From Poseidonocella sp. HB161398 (GTDB lineage: Bacteria; Pseudomonadota; Alphaproteobacteria; Rhodobacterales; Rhodobacteraceae), in the NCBI RefSeq assembly GCF_005870025.1, contig NZ_VATA01000010.1, forward strand, positions 99,613-163,612: DNA of 64,000 nt, written 5' to 3'. The first letter of the stretch is position 1. Each line of letters opens with the position of its first letter. Both the position numbers and the translations under genes were made by a program. Below, piece by piece: positions 54,922-62,661 of the stretch. Below the pieces are notes generated by a model. The model did no database searches and was not told where the DNA came from. It saw only the letters and a list, made by a program, of their open reading frames with translations.

Positions 54922-55940
54922 CCGCCGATGTGGAAATCCGGGCCGTCGAGCACCGGTTCGAGTCCTTCACCGCACTGCAGCGGATCGACCTGCAGATCGC
55001 CGCGGGCGAGTTCGTCGTGCTGCTGGGCCCGTCGGGCTGCGGCAAGACCACCCTCCTGTCGCTGATCGGCGGGTTCCTGACGCCCAGCGAGGGGCAGATC
55101 CTGATCGGCGGGCGGGACATGACCCATGTCGGGCCGAAGCTGCGCCCGACCACGACGATGTTCCAGGACTACGCGCTTTTCCCGCACATGACGCTGCGGG
55201 ACAATGTCGGCTTCGGGCTGCGCATGCGCGGCAGGGCGCGGCGGGACCACGATGCCAAGGCGATGGAGATGCTCGACATGGTCGGGCTCGCCGACAAGGC
55301 CGGGCGCAAGCCGCATGCGCTGTCGGGCGGGCAGCGGCAGCGCGTGGCGCTGGCGCGCGCGCTGGCGGTGGAGCCCGACGTGCTGCTTCTCGACGAGCCG
55401 CTGGGCGCGCTCGACCTGAAGCTGCGGCGGCAGATGCAGGACGAGCTGAAGGCGATCCAGCGCCGGGTCGGCACCACCTTCGTCCATGTCACCCACGACC
55501 AGGAGGAGGCGATGGCCATCGCCGACCGGATCGTGGTGATGAATGGCGGCCGGATCGAGCATTGCGGCACGCCCGAAGAGGTCTATCTGCGGCCCCGCAC
55601 GCTTTTCTCGGCGGCTTTCATGGGCGAGCTGAACCGCCTGCCCGTCCGCCCCGCGGGCGACGGCGTCGACAGCCCGCTGGGCCCGCTCGCCGTGGCGCCC
55701 GGGGCCGGCATCCTCTGCCTGCGCCCCGAGAATGTGGGACTGCAGGGCGGGTTCAGCCTCGGCCCGGCGCGGCTGACCGAGGCCGCTTTCTTCGGCGCGC
55801 ATCACCGCTGCCATTTCGCCCCGCTGGCGGCGCCCGAGCTGCGGCTGGTCGCGCATCTGCCGCAGGGCGCCCATCCCGAGATCGGCGCCGAGGTGGAGCT
55901 TTTCGGCCGCGATCCGGTGATCCTGACGGAGGCCGCATGA
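54918..55940 (+). CDS. ABC transporter ATP-binding protein, PotA type
   Basis: The 340-residue ATPase shows Walker A LLGPSGCGKTTLLSL (about 35-49), the Q-loop TMFQDYALFPHMTLRDNV (about 79-96), signature LSGGQRQRVALARAL (about 135-149), Walker B VLLLDEPLGALD (about 155-166) and the switch HVTHDQEEAMAIADR. A TOBE-like C-terminal domain (about 260-340) is present. ATGA overlaps link it to potC upstream and to the MBL hydrolase downstream. Confidence 0.92.
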   Translation: MTADVEIRAVEHRFESFTALQRIDLQIAAGEFVVLLGPSGCGKTTLLSLIGGFLTPSEGQILIGGRDMTHVGPKLRPTTTMFQDYALFPHMTLRDNVGFGLRMRGRARRDHDAKAMEMLDMVGLADKAGRKPHALSGGQRQRVALARALAVEPDVLLLDEPLGALDLKLRRQMQDELKAIQRRVGTTFVHVTHDQEEAMAIADRIVVMNGGRIEHCGTPEEVYLRPRTLFSAAFMGELNRLPVRPAGDGVDSPLGPLAVAPGAGILCLRPENVGLQGGFSLGPARLTEAAFFGAHHRCHFAPLAAPELRLVAHLPQGAHPEIGAEVELFGRDPVILTEAA

Positions 55941-56665
55941 CCCGCATCCCGCCGAAGGACTGGTACCGGCTGCGCAAGCTGGAGGACGGGCTGACCTGGA
56001 TCGACGAGCCGCATATCCAGGAATTCTACCGCTGCAACATCTGGCATGTCCGCGGCCGCGACCGCGACATGATGGTGGATTCGGGCATGGGCGTGGTCAG
56101 CTTGCGCCAATGGGTGCCGCTGGTCAGCGAGCGGCCGCTCGACGCCGTGGCCAGCCACACGCATTTCGACCATGTCGGCTGCCATCACGAATTCCCCGAC
56201 AGGCTCTGCCACAGATGCGAGGCGGATATCCTGGCGGCGCCGACCCGCGCCTCGACCCTGGCCGACCCCTATGTCACCGACGATATCTTCGACGCGCTGC
56301 CCGATGTCCCCTACCAGTCCGCGACCTATGCGGTGAAGGCGGCGCCCGCGACGCGGATCCTCGAGGACGGCGACGTCATCGACCTCGGCGACCGGCGCTT
56401 CGAGGTGATCCACACCCCCGGCCACAGCCCCGGCGGCATCGCGCTCTGGGAGGCGGCGACCGGCATCCTGATCTCGGGCGACATCGTCTATGACGGCCCG
56501 CTGATCGAGGACACCTACCATGCCGAGGCGCAGGCCTATATCCGGTCGATGCAGCGGCTTGCCGCGCTGCCGGTGCGGGTGGTCCATGGCGGGCATTTCC
56601 CCTCCTTCTCCGGCGAACGGCTGAGAGAGATCATCACCGGCTGGCTCCGCGGCAAGGGGCTGTGA
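55937..56665 (+). CDS. Metallo-beta-lactamase fold hydrolase in the amine-uptake operon
   Basis: The 242-residue protein has the zinc-binding pattern ASHTHFDHVGCHHEF (HxHxDH, about residues 74-88), HTPGHSPGGIALWE (about 155-168), ISGDIVYDGPLIED (about 174-187) and VVHGGHFPSF (about 215-224), so both metal sites look complete. These enzymes hydrolyse lactones, thioesters or related bonds. Its start overlaps the ATPase gene (ATGA) and the ureohydrolase gene follows 18 bases later, so it probably handles an intermediate of the same pathway. The substrate is unknown. Confidence 0.82.
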   Translation: MTRIPPKDWYRLRKLEDGLTWIDEPHIQEFYRCNIWHVRGRDRDMMVDSGMGVVSLRQWVPLVSERPLDAVASHTHFDHVGCHHEFPDRLCHRCEADILAAPTRASTLADPYVTDDIFDALPDVPYQSATYAVKAAPATRILEDGDVIDLGDRRFEVIHTPGHSPGGIALWEAATGILISGDIVYDGPLIEDTYHAEAQAYIRSMQRLAALPVRVVHGGHFPSFSGERLREIITGWLRGKGL

Positions 56666-56683
56666 CCGCGAAAGGACGCAACG

Positions 56684-57637
56684 ATGACCCACAAGTTCAA
56701 CCAGCCGCTGGGCGGCAACCAGATGCCCCGGACCGGCGGCCCCGCGACGATGATGCGCCTGCCCGCGCAGGAGACCGCCGAAGGACTCGACGCCTGCTTC
56801 CTCGGCATCCCGATGGATATCGGCACCTCGAACCGCCCGGGCACCCGGCTCGGCCCGCGCCAGATCCGCGACGAGAGCCGGATGATCCGCCCCTACAACA
56901 TGGCGACGGGCGCCGCGCCCTTCGAGCATCTGCAGGTCGCCGATATCGGCGATGTCCCCGTCAATCTCTACGACCTGAAGAAATCGGTGGAGATCATCGC
57001 CGAGCATTACCGCGGGGTGCTGTCCCATGGCGCGGTGCCGCTGACGCTCGGCGGGGACCACACGCTGACCTGGCCGATCCTGCGCGCCATGAAAGAGCGC
57101 CACGGCCCGGTCGCGCTGATCCATGTCGACGCGCATTCGGACACCAACGAGGAGATGTTCGGCGAGACCGTCGCCCATGGCTGCCCGTTCCGCCGCGCCT
57201 GGGAGGAAGGCTGCCTGCAGAATGACAAGGTGTTCCAGATCGGCCTGCGCGGCTCGGGCTATGCGGCGGACGATTTCGACTGGGGGCGCAGCCAGGGCTG
57301 GACGGTGATCCAGGCCGAGGAATGCTGGCACAAGTCGCTGTCCCCGCTGATGGCGGAGATCCGCGCCGCGATCGGCGATGCGCCGGTCTATCTGAGCTAT
57401 GACATCGACAGCCTCGACCCGGCCTTCGCGCCCGGCACCGGCACGGTCGAGGTCGGCGGGCTGACCACGATGCAGGGGCTGGAGATCATCCGCGGCTGCG
57501 CGGGGCTGAACCTGGTGGGGGGCGATCTGGTCGAGGTCTCGCCGCCCTATGACATGGCCGGGAACACCGCGGTGATCGCGGCGAATTTCCTCTACGAGAT
57601 GCTCTGCGCCCTGCCCGGCGTGCCGCGGCGCCGCTGA
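56684..57637 (+). CDS. Ureohydrolase, agmatinase/guanidinobutyrase family
   Basis: The 317-residue enzyme should split urea from a guanidino compound using two manganese ions. All metal ligands are visible: His126 (GGDHTLTW), Asp149, His151 and Asp153 (HVDAHSD), Asp240 and Asp242 (SYDIDSLDPAFAPGTG). The segments SNRPGTRLGPRQIRDESR, RPYNMATGAAPFEHLQVADIGD and ECWHKSL resemble guanidinobutyrases and guanidinopropionases (GbuA/GpuA) at least as much as true agmatinases. GTGTVEVGG carries Val where Pro is usual. It starts after GCGAAAGGACGCAACG and is the last gene of the ABC operon, arguing for uptake and breakdown of agmatine, 4-guanidinobutyrate or similar. Confidence 0.85.
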   Translation: MTHKFNQPLGGNQMPRTGGPATMMRLPAQETAEGLDACFLGIPMDIGTSNRPGTRLGPRQIRDESRMIRPYNMATGAAPFEHLQVADIGDVPVNLYDLKKSVEIIAEHYRGVLSHGAVPLTLGGDHTLTWPILRAMKERHGPVALIHVDAHSDTNEEMFGETVAHGCPFRRAWEEGCLQNDKVFQIGLRGSGYAADDFDWGRSQGWTVIQAEECWHKSLSPLMAEIRAAIGDAPVYLSYDIDSLDPAFAPGTGTVEVGGLTTMQGLEIIRGCAGLNLVGGDLVEVSPPYDMAGNTAVIAANFLYEMLCALPGVPRRR

Positions 57638-57655
57638 TCCGGTCCGGCGCGATGC

Positions 57656-57695
57656 GCCTTCCGCCCGCCGGGACCGCGGTCCCGGAGCGGAAGGC
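57656..57695. terminator. Large bidirectional hairpin between ureohydrolase and AraC genes
   Basis: Outer arms GCCTTCCGC / GCGGAAGGC enclose an 18-bp perfect palindrome CCGGGACCGCGGTCCCGG (57668-57685). It lies between convergent genes and probably terminates both, though no T run is seen. Confidence 0.65.
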
Positions 57696-57730
57696 GGCGC
57701 CGGCTCTCGCGGGGCGCGGGCCCTGCCCGC

Positions 57731-58690
57731 TCAGGCGAAATGCGGCAGGGCGCCCCGGACCGCGGGCCCCCGCCGCTGCAGGGTCTCCGAAGGCCGCTCG
57801 GCGAACATCGCGCGATAGGCCTGGGCGAAGCGGCCCCAATGCAGGAAGCCGTGATCCATCGCCACGTCCGAGACCTTCACCCCGGCGCCCTGGCCGCGCA
57901 GCAGCGCGCGGTGGACATCGCTGAGCCGCCGCGCCAGCAGGAACTGCGACAGGTCGAGCCCGGTCACCGTCTTGCAGGCGCTGCGCAGCTCGGCCCGCGG
58001 CCGCCCGAGCTTCTGCGACAGCCGCGTCGCGGTCATCGCCTCGGGCTCCACCTCGCCCATCGCGCCCAGGATATCGTCGAAAGCCGCCATGCTGCGCCGC
58101 TCGGACAGGCCGGGCGCCGCCGCCGGATCGCCCCAGGCCGAGAGCGCATCCGCCGCCAGATCCGGCGCCATCTGCAGAAGGCTGTCGCTGGCATGGCCCG
58201 ATTTCACGCTGCCCATCAGCGCCAGCAGCCATTTCGCGGTATTGCCCTGCGGATCGGCCGCCAGCCGCGCCGGACGGTGCAGCCCCTCGGGCAGGGCCTC
58301 CTGCGGGAAGCTGACCATCAGCACGTCGAAGCAGCCGCGGGCGAAGATCCGGTGCTCGCGCGCGCTGGTCACGACCAGCGGCTGCCAGTCCGCGACCGGG
58401 CCCAGCTGGGCGTCGTAGATCACCGATCCGGGCAGGTTGAAGCCGATCACCACGCTGTCCCCGGGCGGGCTGAACTGGTTCTCGACGCAGCAGCCCACCT
58501 GCTCGCGCTGGAGCGTCATCGCCCCGAGGCCGAGCGTCTCCACCCGGCCGGAGAACCGCCCCGCCGAGAGCTGGCGATAGGTCTGGTCCCAGCCCTCGAG
58601 CGCCAGTTCATGATCGACGAAACTGTGGGAGTCCCGGCGCGATATCTGTGCGCCCGCGCCTGGCGCAACGTCAAGTTGCTGGAATTCCAT
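57731..58690 (-). CDS. AraC family transcriptional regulator
   Basis: The 319-residue protein has an N-terminal sensing region (about 1-200, with the SFVDHELALEGWDQTYRQLSAGRFSG segment common in AraC regulators of small-molecule catabolism). The C-terminal AraC DNA-binding domain contains LSQFLLARRLSDVHRALLRGQG, VSDVAMDHGFLHWGRFAQAYRAMFAERPSE (about 275-305), the two helix-turn-helix units. It is divergent from the aromatic amine dehydrogenase operon and likely activates it in response to an amine. The start ATG at 58690 lies in the shared gap. Confidence 0.86.
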   Translation of the reverse strand: MEFQQLDVAPGAGAQISRRDSHSFVDHELALEGWDQTYRQLSAGRFSGRVETLGLGAMTLQREQVGCCVENQFSPPGDSVVIGFNLPGSVIYDAQLGPVADWQPLVVTSAREHRIFARGCFDVLMVSFPQEALPEGLHRPARLAADPQGNTAKWLLALMGSVKSGHASDSLLQMAPDLAADALSAWGDPAAAPGLSERRSMAAFDDILGAMGEVEPEAMTATRLSQKLGRPRAELRSACKTVTGLDLSQFLLARRLSDVHRALLRGQGAGVKVSDVAMDHGFLHWGRFAQAYRAMFAERPSETLQRRGPAVRGALPHFA

Positions 58691-58706
58691 GACTTTGCTC
58701 CCCCGG

Positions 58707-58782
58707 AGCCGTGAACGGTACGGCGACGTACATCCCTGTTTCTAAACATTCGGAATGCAAGTAACGAGTCCGGCTCACGGCT
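58707..58782. promoter_or_regulatory. Inverted repeat pair in the AraC-aauB gap
   Basis: AGCCGTGA (58707-58714) is matched by its inverse TCACGGCT (58775-58782), 60 bases apart, upstream of the sigma54-like promoter. The pair could be regulator-binding half-sites; eight-base arms are not far above chance. Confidence 0.35.
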
Positions 58783-58785
58783 GCG

Positions 58786-58800
58786 TGGCCCGGATTTTGC
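58786..58800 (+). promoter_or_regulatory. Sigma54-like (-24/-12) promoter for the aau operon
   Basis: The sequence TGGCCCGGATTTTGC places GG (58787-58788) and GC (58799-58800) exactly ten bases apart, as sigma54 promoters require, and matches TGGCAC-N5-TTGC except for one base. Transcription would start about 12 bases later, giving an untranslated leader of roughly 90 bases before aauB. No sigma54 activator gene is adjacent. Confidence 0.55.
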
Positions 58801-58902
58801 CATTTGCATAATTTTTGACCGCATTTTCCGGATCCGGGCGGATAGCGGGCAGCGCAACGGCGGCGCTATCCCGGGCCCGAGTACCCGTTGAGGAGATGAG
58901 TC

Positions 58903-60051
58903 ATGAAAACAGGTTACGCCATCACGCTGGTCTCGGCGGTCGCCGCAGGCCAGGCCGTGGCCCAGGACAGCGCGGAGGAATTCGTGCCCGAGACGCTGAC
59001 GATCGAGGAGACGATCTCCGAAGGTCCGAATGTCTTCGCCATGGACCAGGCCTGGGCCGGACCGAGCGCGGTGAACGTGCTGGGCGCCGAGGATTTCGCC
59101 ATGAAGGGCAATATGGGCCCGGGCACCACGGCGCAGATGGAGCTGTCGAAGGACGGCAAGACGCTCTACACGACCTCGGTCTACATGGAGCGCTACACCT
59201 ACGGCCCGGTCACGGTCGTGATGCATGAATGGGATGTCCCGACCCTGTCGGTGCGCCGCGAATTCGAGATCTCCAACAAGCTGGCGCATGTGGAATCGCA
59301 GAACGCGCTCTTGTCGCTGACCTCGGACGAGGCCTATCTGCTGGCGCAGAACGCCACCCCCGCCACCTCGATCACCGTGGTCGACCTGGGTGCCGGCGCG
59401 CCGCTGGCCGAGATCCCGACCCCGGGCTGCTGGGGCGCCTTCCCGGCCGTCGAGGGCATGAAGTTCACCACGATCTGCGGCGACGGCACCCTGGCCAGCT
59501 ACAGCTTCGAGGCCGATGGCAGCTTCGGCGAGCCGGGCAAGTCCGAGAAGATCTTCGATGTCGACGAGGACGCGCTCTTCACCAATGGCGTGCGCATCGG
59601 CAGCGAGCTGGTCTTCGTCTCCTTCAACGGCAATCTCTACTTCGTCGACGATTCCGGCGAGGCGCCGGTGCTGACCGGGACCGCGCCCCTGACCGAAGGC
59701 GTTCTGGGCGGCTGGGCGCCGTCGGGCTCCGAGCTGATCGCCTATAACGCGCCGACCAATACCGCCTTCGTGCTGATGCATTCGGGCGCCTATAACGGCT
59801 CGCACAAGGACCCGGCGACCGAGATCTGGTCGGTGGACATGGAGACCCGCACCGTGATCGGCCGCTCGCCGGCGCATCACGAGAACGGCCTGGCCGTGAC
59901 CCAGACCGAGGAACCGGTCCTCTACGGCGCGACCGAAGACGGCAATGTCGTGCGCTACGATGTCGAGATGGGCGACGAGGTCACGCTGACCCAGGCCGGG
60001 GAATTCGAGACCGGCGCGGGCTTCCTGACCCTGCTGAAGCTGGACCGGTAG
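58903..60051 (+). CDS. aauB: Aromatic amine dehydrogenase, heavy chain
   Basis: This is the beta-propeller subunit of a tryptophan-tryptophylquinone (TTQ) amine dehydrogenase; it binds the light chain and positions the electron acceptor in the periplasm. The 382-residue protein has a signal peptide (MKTGYAITLVSAVAAGQAVAQDS) and propeller repeats. Family marks are NVFAMDQAWAGPSAVNVL, SVYMERYTYGPVTVVMHEWD (about 88-107), QNATPATSITVVDL (about 149-162), PGCWGAFPAVEGMKFTTICGDG (about 173-194) and GSHKDPATEIWSVDMETRTV (about 303-322). QNATPATS and AEIW/TEIW features favour the aromatic-amine (Aau) branch over methylamine dehydrogenase. The start has AGGAGATGAGTC. It heads aauB-E-D-A. Confidence 0.88.
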   Translation: MKTGYAITLVSAVAAGQAVAQDSAEEFVPETLTIEETISEGPNVFAMDQAWAGPSAVNVLGAEDFAMKGNMGPGTTAQMELSKDGKTLYTTSVYMERYTYGPVTVVMHEWDVPTLSVRREFEISNKLAHVESQNALLSLTSDEAYLLAQNATPATSITVVDLGAGAPLAEIPTPGCWGAFPAVEGMKFTTICGDGTLASYSFEADGSFGEPGKSEKIFDVDEDALFTNGVRIGSELVFVSFNGNLYFVDDSGEAPVLTGTAPLTEGVLGGWAPSGSELIAYNAPTNTAFVLMHSGAYNGSHKDPATEIWSVDMETRTVIGRSPAHHENGLAVTQTEEPVLYGATEDGNVVRYDVEMGDEVTLTQAGEFETGAGFLTLLKLDR

Positions 60052-60052
60052 G

Positions 60053-60580
60053 ATGCAGGCGCTTGTCCCCTACGCCTCGGCGACGGTGACGGCCTTCCTG
60101 GTGCTCGTGCTGGCGCGGGCCGCCTGGCACAAGGCTGCCGCCTATCACGAGACGGTGGGCTTCGCCCAGGGCTACGGGCTGGTGCCCGCCGCCTGGACCT
60201 ACCCGATCGTGCGGGCGCTGACCGCCGCCGAGATGCTGGCGATCCTGCTGATGTTCCTGCCTGCGACGCGCGCCTTCGGCGGGCTCCTGGCAGCCGGGCT
60301 CTTCGCCGGATACGGCGTGCTGATGGGCCTGGCCCTGAGGCATGGACGCAGCGAGATCGACTGCGGCTGCGGCGGCGCGCCCCAACCCGTCTCGGCGCTG
60401 ACGCTGGGGCGCAATGCGGTCCTGGCCGCCCTGGCCCTCGGCATCGCCGCGATCCCCGCCGGGACCGTCGGCGCGATCGGCGCCCTCGTCAGCCTCGCGG
60501 CGGGCCTGACCTTCTTCGCCGTCTACGGCGTGGCGGAAAAGCTCGCCTCGCATCTTCCCAACATCCGGCGCACCGCGTGA
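60053..60580 (+). CDS. aauE: MauE-type membrane maturation protein
   Basis: MauE proteins are polytopic membrane proteins needed to fold and cross-link the TTQ light chain, working with MauD. The 175-residue protein has about four helices (ATVTAFLVLVLARAAWHKA; ALTAAEMLAILLMFL; GGLLAAGLFAGYGVLMGLAL; GAIGALVSLAAGLTFFAVYGV) and the conserved Cys motif DCGCGGAPQPVSALTLGRN (about 103-121). The start ATG follows the aauB stop by one base, so the genes are coupled. Confidence 0.88.
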   Translation: MQALVPYASATVTAFLVLVLARAAWHKAAAYHETVGFAQGYGLVPAAWTYPIVRALTAAEMLAILLMFLPATRAFGGLLAAGLFAGYGVLMGLALRHGRSEIDCGCGGAPQPVSALTLGRNAVLAALALGIAAIPAGTVGAIGALVSLAAGLTFFAVYGVAEKLASHLPNIRRTA

Positions 60581-60599
60581 CCGGCAGAAGGACCCAGCC

Positions 60600-61193
60600 A
60601 TGGAACTCCTGATCTTCACCAATATCGTGCTCTGGATCGTCGTCCTGGTCCTGATCGGGGTGGTCTTCGCCCTGGCCCGCCAGATCGGCATCCTGTTCGA
60701 GCGCGTCTCGCCCGTCGGCGCGATGATCTCGGATAGCGGACCCGACATCGGAGCGCCGGTCCCGGCGCTCTCCCTGCCTAATCTCAACGGCGAGGGCCTG
60801 TCCCTCGGCGGCGCGGAGGGACGGGCGCAGCTCGTCTTCTTCCTCTCCACCACCTGCCCGATCTGCAAGGCGCTGCTGCCCTCGATCCGGTCCATCCGCG
60901 ACGACGAATCGCGCTGGCTGGACGTGGTGCTGGCCTCGGACGGGCGCGAAGCGGCGCATCGCAAGCTGATCGAGGCCGAAAGCCTCCAGAGCTTCCCCTA
61001 TGTGCTCAGCTCCGAGCTCGGCATGACCTTCAAGGTCGCCAAGCTGCCCTTCGCGGTGCTGATCGGCCCGCATGGCACGGTGCTGGCCAAGGGGCTGGTC
61101 AACAGCCGCGAGCAGCTGGAGAGCCTCTTCACCGCCTCCGAGACCGGCATCCCCTCGCTCCAGGCGGCCATGTCCGCCCCCCTCAACGCCTGA
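60600..61193 (+). CDS. aauD: MauD-type thioredoxin-like maturation protein
   Basis: MauD helps form the disulfides of the amine dehydrogenase light chain. The 197-residue protein has an N-terminal membrane anchor (TNIVLWIVVLVLIGVVFALA, about 7-26) and a periplasmic thioredoxin fold. The active site is FFLSTTCPICKALLPSI (CPIC, about 80-96) and the cis-proline segment is VAKLPFAVLIGPHG (about 148-161). Length and motifs match MauD. It lies 19 bases after aauE, preceded by AGAAGGACCCAGCC. Confidence 0.9.
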   Translation: MELLIFTNIVLWIVVLVLIGVVFALARQIGILFERVSPVGAMISDSGPDIGAPVPALSLPNLNGEGLSLGGAEGRAQLVFFLSTTCPICKALLPSIRSIRDDESRWLDVVLASDGREAAHRKLIEAESLQSFPYVLSSELGMTFKVAKLPFAVLIGPHGTVLAKGLVNSREQLESLFTASETGIPSLQAAMSAPLNA

Positions 61194-61220
61194 TCCCGCT
61201 TTTCACGGAAAGGATCCCCA

Positions 61221-61745
61221 ATGAACAAGTATATCGACCGTCTGCTTTCGGGCCTCGACAAGGCCGTCGAGACCTCGGCGCGCGGCTCGGCCCGCAGCCA
61301 TGGCCGCCGCAGCTTCCTGGCGCGGGCCGGCGCCTCGGTGCTGGGCGCCGCCGCGCTGACCCCGGTCCTGCCCTTCGACCGCCGCGCCAGCGCCGCGGGC
61401 GCCGAGACCGCGGACGAGTGCAGCTACTGGCGGCACTGCGCGCTGGACGGCAATCTCTGCTCGACCTCGGGCGGCTCGCTGACCTCCTGCCCGCCGGGCT
61501 CCTCGGCCTCGGCGGTCTCCTGGGTCGGCACCTGCACCAATCCCGAGGACGGCAAGGACTACCTGGTCAGCTACAACGACTGCTGCGGCAAGCCGACGGT
61601 GTCCTCGGCGACCTTCTGCTACACCTCCGAGGGCGAGCGCCCGGGCTACCGCATGGGGCTCTACAACGACATCAACTGGTGCATGGCCAATACCGACAAG
61701 GGCTACCACTGCACCGTGTCCGTGGTGGTGGGCCTTGCAGAGTAA
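61221..61745 (+). CDS. aauA: Aromatic amine dehydrogenase, light chain (TTQ subunit)
   Basis: The catalytic subunit oxidises primary aralkylamines (for example tyramine or phenylethylamine) to aldehydes plus ammonia with a cross-linked Trp pair. The 174-residue precursor has a twin-arginine-type signal (GRRSFLARAGASVLGAAAL). The TTQ pair is Trp101 (VSWVGTC) and Trp153 (NDINWCMAN); Asp120 (YNDCCG), 19 residues after the first Trp, is the likely catalytic base. CTNPEDGKDYLVSYNDCCGK and WCMAN...HCTVSVVVGLA resemble aromatic rather than methylamine dehydrogenase. Only ten Cys remain: GNLCSTSGG has Thr where the second Cys is expected and SSATFCYTS lacks its partner, so one of the conserved disulfides seems lost as a pair. 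Confidence 0.9.
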   Translation: MNKYIDRLLSGLDKAVETSARGSARSHGRRSFLARAGASVLGAAALTPVLPFDRRASAAGAETADECSYWRHCALDGNLCSTSGGSLTSCPPGSSASAVSWVGTCTNPEDGKDYLVSYNDCCGKPTVSSATFCYTSEGERPGYRMGLYNDINWCMANTDKGYHCTVSVVVGLAE

Positions 61746-61749
61746 CCCG

Positions 61750-62196
61750 ATGACCGCATTCGCGAAGGCAGCCCCGCTGGGCTGCCTCCTTGCCCTCGCC
61801 GCCCTGCCCGCGCTGGCCGCGGATGGCGCCGAGGTCTTTTCCGAGGCCTGCGCCGCCTGCCACAACGAGGGCGGCATCGGCAATCCGGGCCTCGCCCCGG
61901 CGCTGAACCGCCCGGGCTTCTGGTCGGCGCTCGGCGAGGATGCCGTGCCCTATGTCTCCGGCGTGATGACCTCGGGCCTCGCCGGGATGATCCAGGCGGG
62001 CGGGCAGACCTATGCCGGGCTGATCATGCCGCCGGTGGCGGGCTATGACGACGACGCGCTGGCGGCGGCGGCAAGCTATGTCCTGCAGGAGCTCGGCGGG
62101 CTCGGCACGGCCGTGACCGCCGCGGATGTCGCCGCGGCGCGCGAAGCGCATCCGTCGCATTCGGCACTCAGGGCCATGCGCCCCGCGGCAGAGTGA
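61750..62196 (+). CDS. Periplasmic monohaem c-type cytochrome
   Basis: The 148-residue protein has a signal peptide (to about residue 24, ALA-A) and one haem motif CAACHN (Cys34, Cys37, His38). A likely sixth ligand is the Met in GLIMPPVAG (about residue 98). It begins four bases after aauA and is the probable electron acceptor, or the next carrier, for the amine dehydrogenase. A longer start at TTG 61735 is less likely. Confidence 0.85.
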   Translation: MTAFAKAAPLGCLLALAALPALAADGAEVFSEACAACHNEGGIGNPGLAPALNRPGFWSALGEDAVPYVSGVMTSGLAGMIQAGGQTYAGLIMPPVAGYDDDALAAAASYVLQELGGLGTAVTAADVAAAREAHPSHSALRAMRPAAE

Positions 62197-62206
62197 GGAG
62201 ACCGGG

Positions 62207-62638
62207 ATGATCCGCACCGTGCTCCCCGCCCTGCTGCTGACCGCGCTGGCCGCGCCGCTCCATGCCGGCTCCGGCAAGGCCCGCAGCGACTACATCCTGC
62301 GCTGCGCCGGCTGCCACGGCATGACGGGCGAGGGCACGGTCGAAGGCGGCGTCCCGGCCTTTCCCGGCTCGGTCGGAGCGATCGCCGGAGTGGATGCGGG
62401 CCGCACCTACATGATGCATGTGCCCGGCGTGGTCGGCGCCTCGCTCGGCAATGCCGAGATCGCGGCGGTGATGAACTACGTGCTCGGGGAATGGTCCGAG
62501 GGCGCGGCGCCCTTCACCGAAGAGGAAGTCGCCCGCCGCCGCGCGGTACCGGTCCCCGACGTTGTGGTCCTGCGACGCTCGGTGGTCGAAGGGCTCGAGG
62601 CCGACGGCATCTACGTCGCCGACTATCCCTGGCCCTAG
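62207..62638 (+). CDS. Second periplasmic c-type cytochrome
   Basis: The 143-residue protein has a signal peptide (MIRTVLPALLLTALAAPLHA) and a haem motif CAGCHG (Cys33, Cys36, His37). TYMMHVPGVVG (about 67-77) probably supplies the Met ligand, and AEIAAVMNYVLGEW is the usual C-terminal helix. The remaining VPVPDVVVLRRSVVEGLEADG is unusual. It starts after GAGGAGACCGGG ten bases past the previous gene and ends the operon. Confidence 0.83.
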   Translation: MIRTVLPALLLTALAAPLHAGSGKARSDYILRCAGCHGMTGEGTVEGGVPAFPGSVGAIAGVDAGRTYMMHVPGVVGASLGNAEIAAVMNYVLGEWSEGAAPFTEEEVARRRAVPVPDVVVLRRSVVEGLEADGIYVADYPWP

Positions 62639-62661
62639 CACCCCATGGGACCGACATGCCG

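Noticed and set aside
58903..61745. Methylamine dehydrogenase (mau) rather than aromatic amine dehydrogenase (aau)
   Set aside because: The light-chain end WCMAN...VGLA, the GKDYLVSYNDCCGK stretch and the lack of mauFGJLMN and amicyanin favour the aromatic amine branch; the substrate remains unproven.
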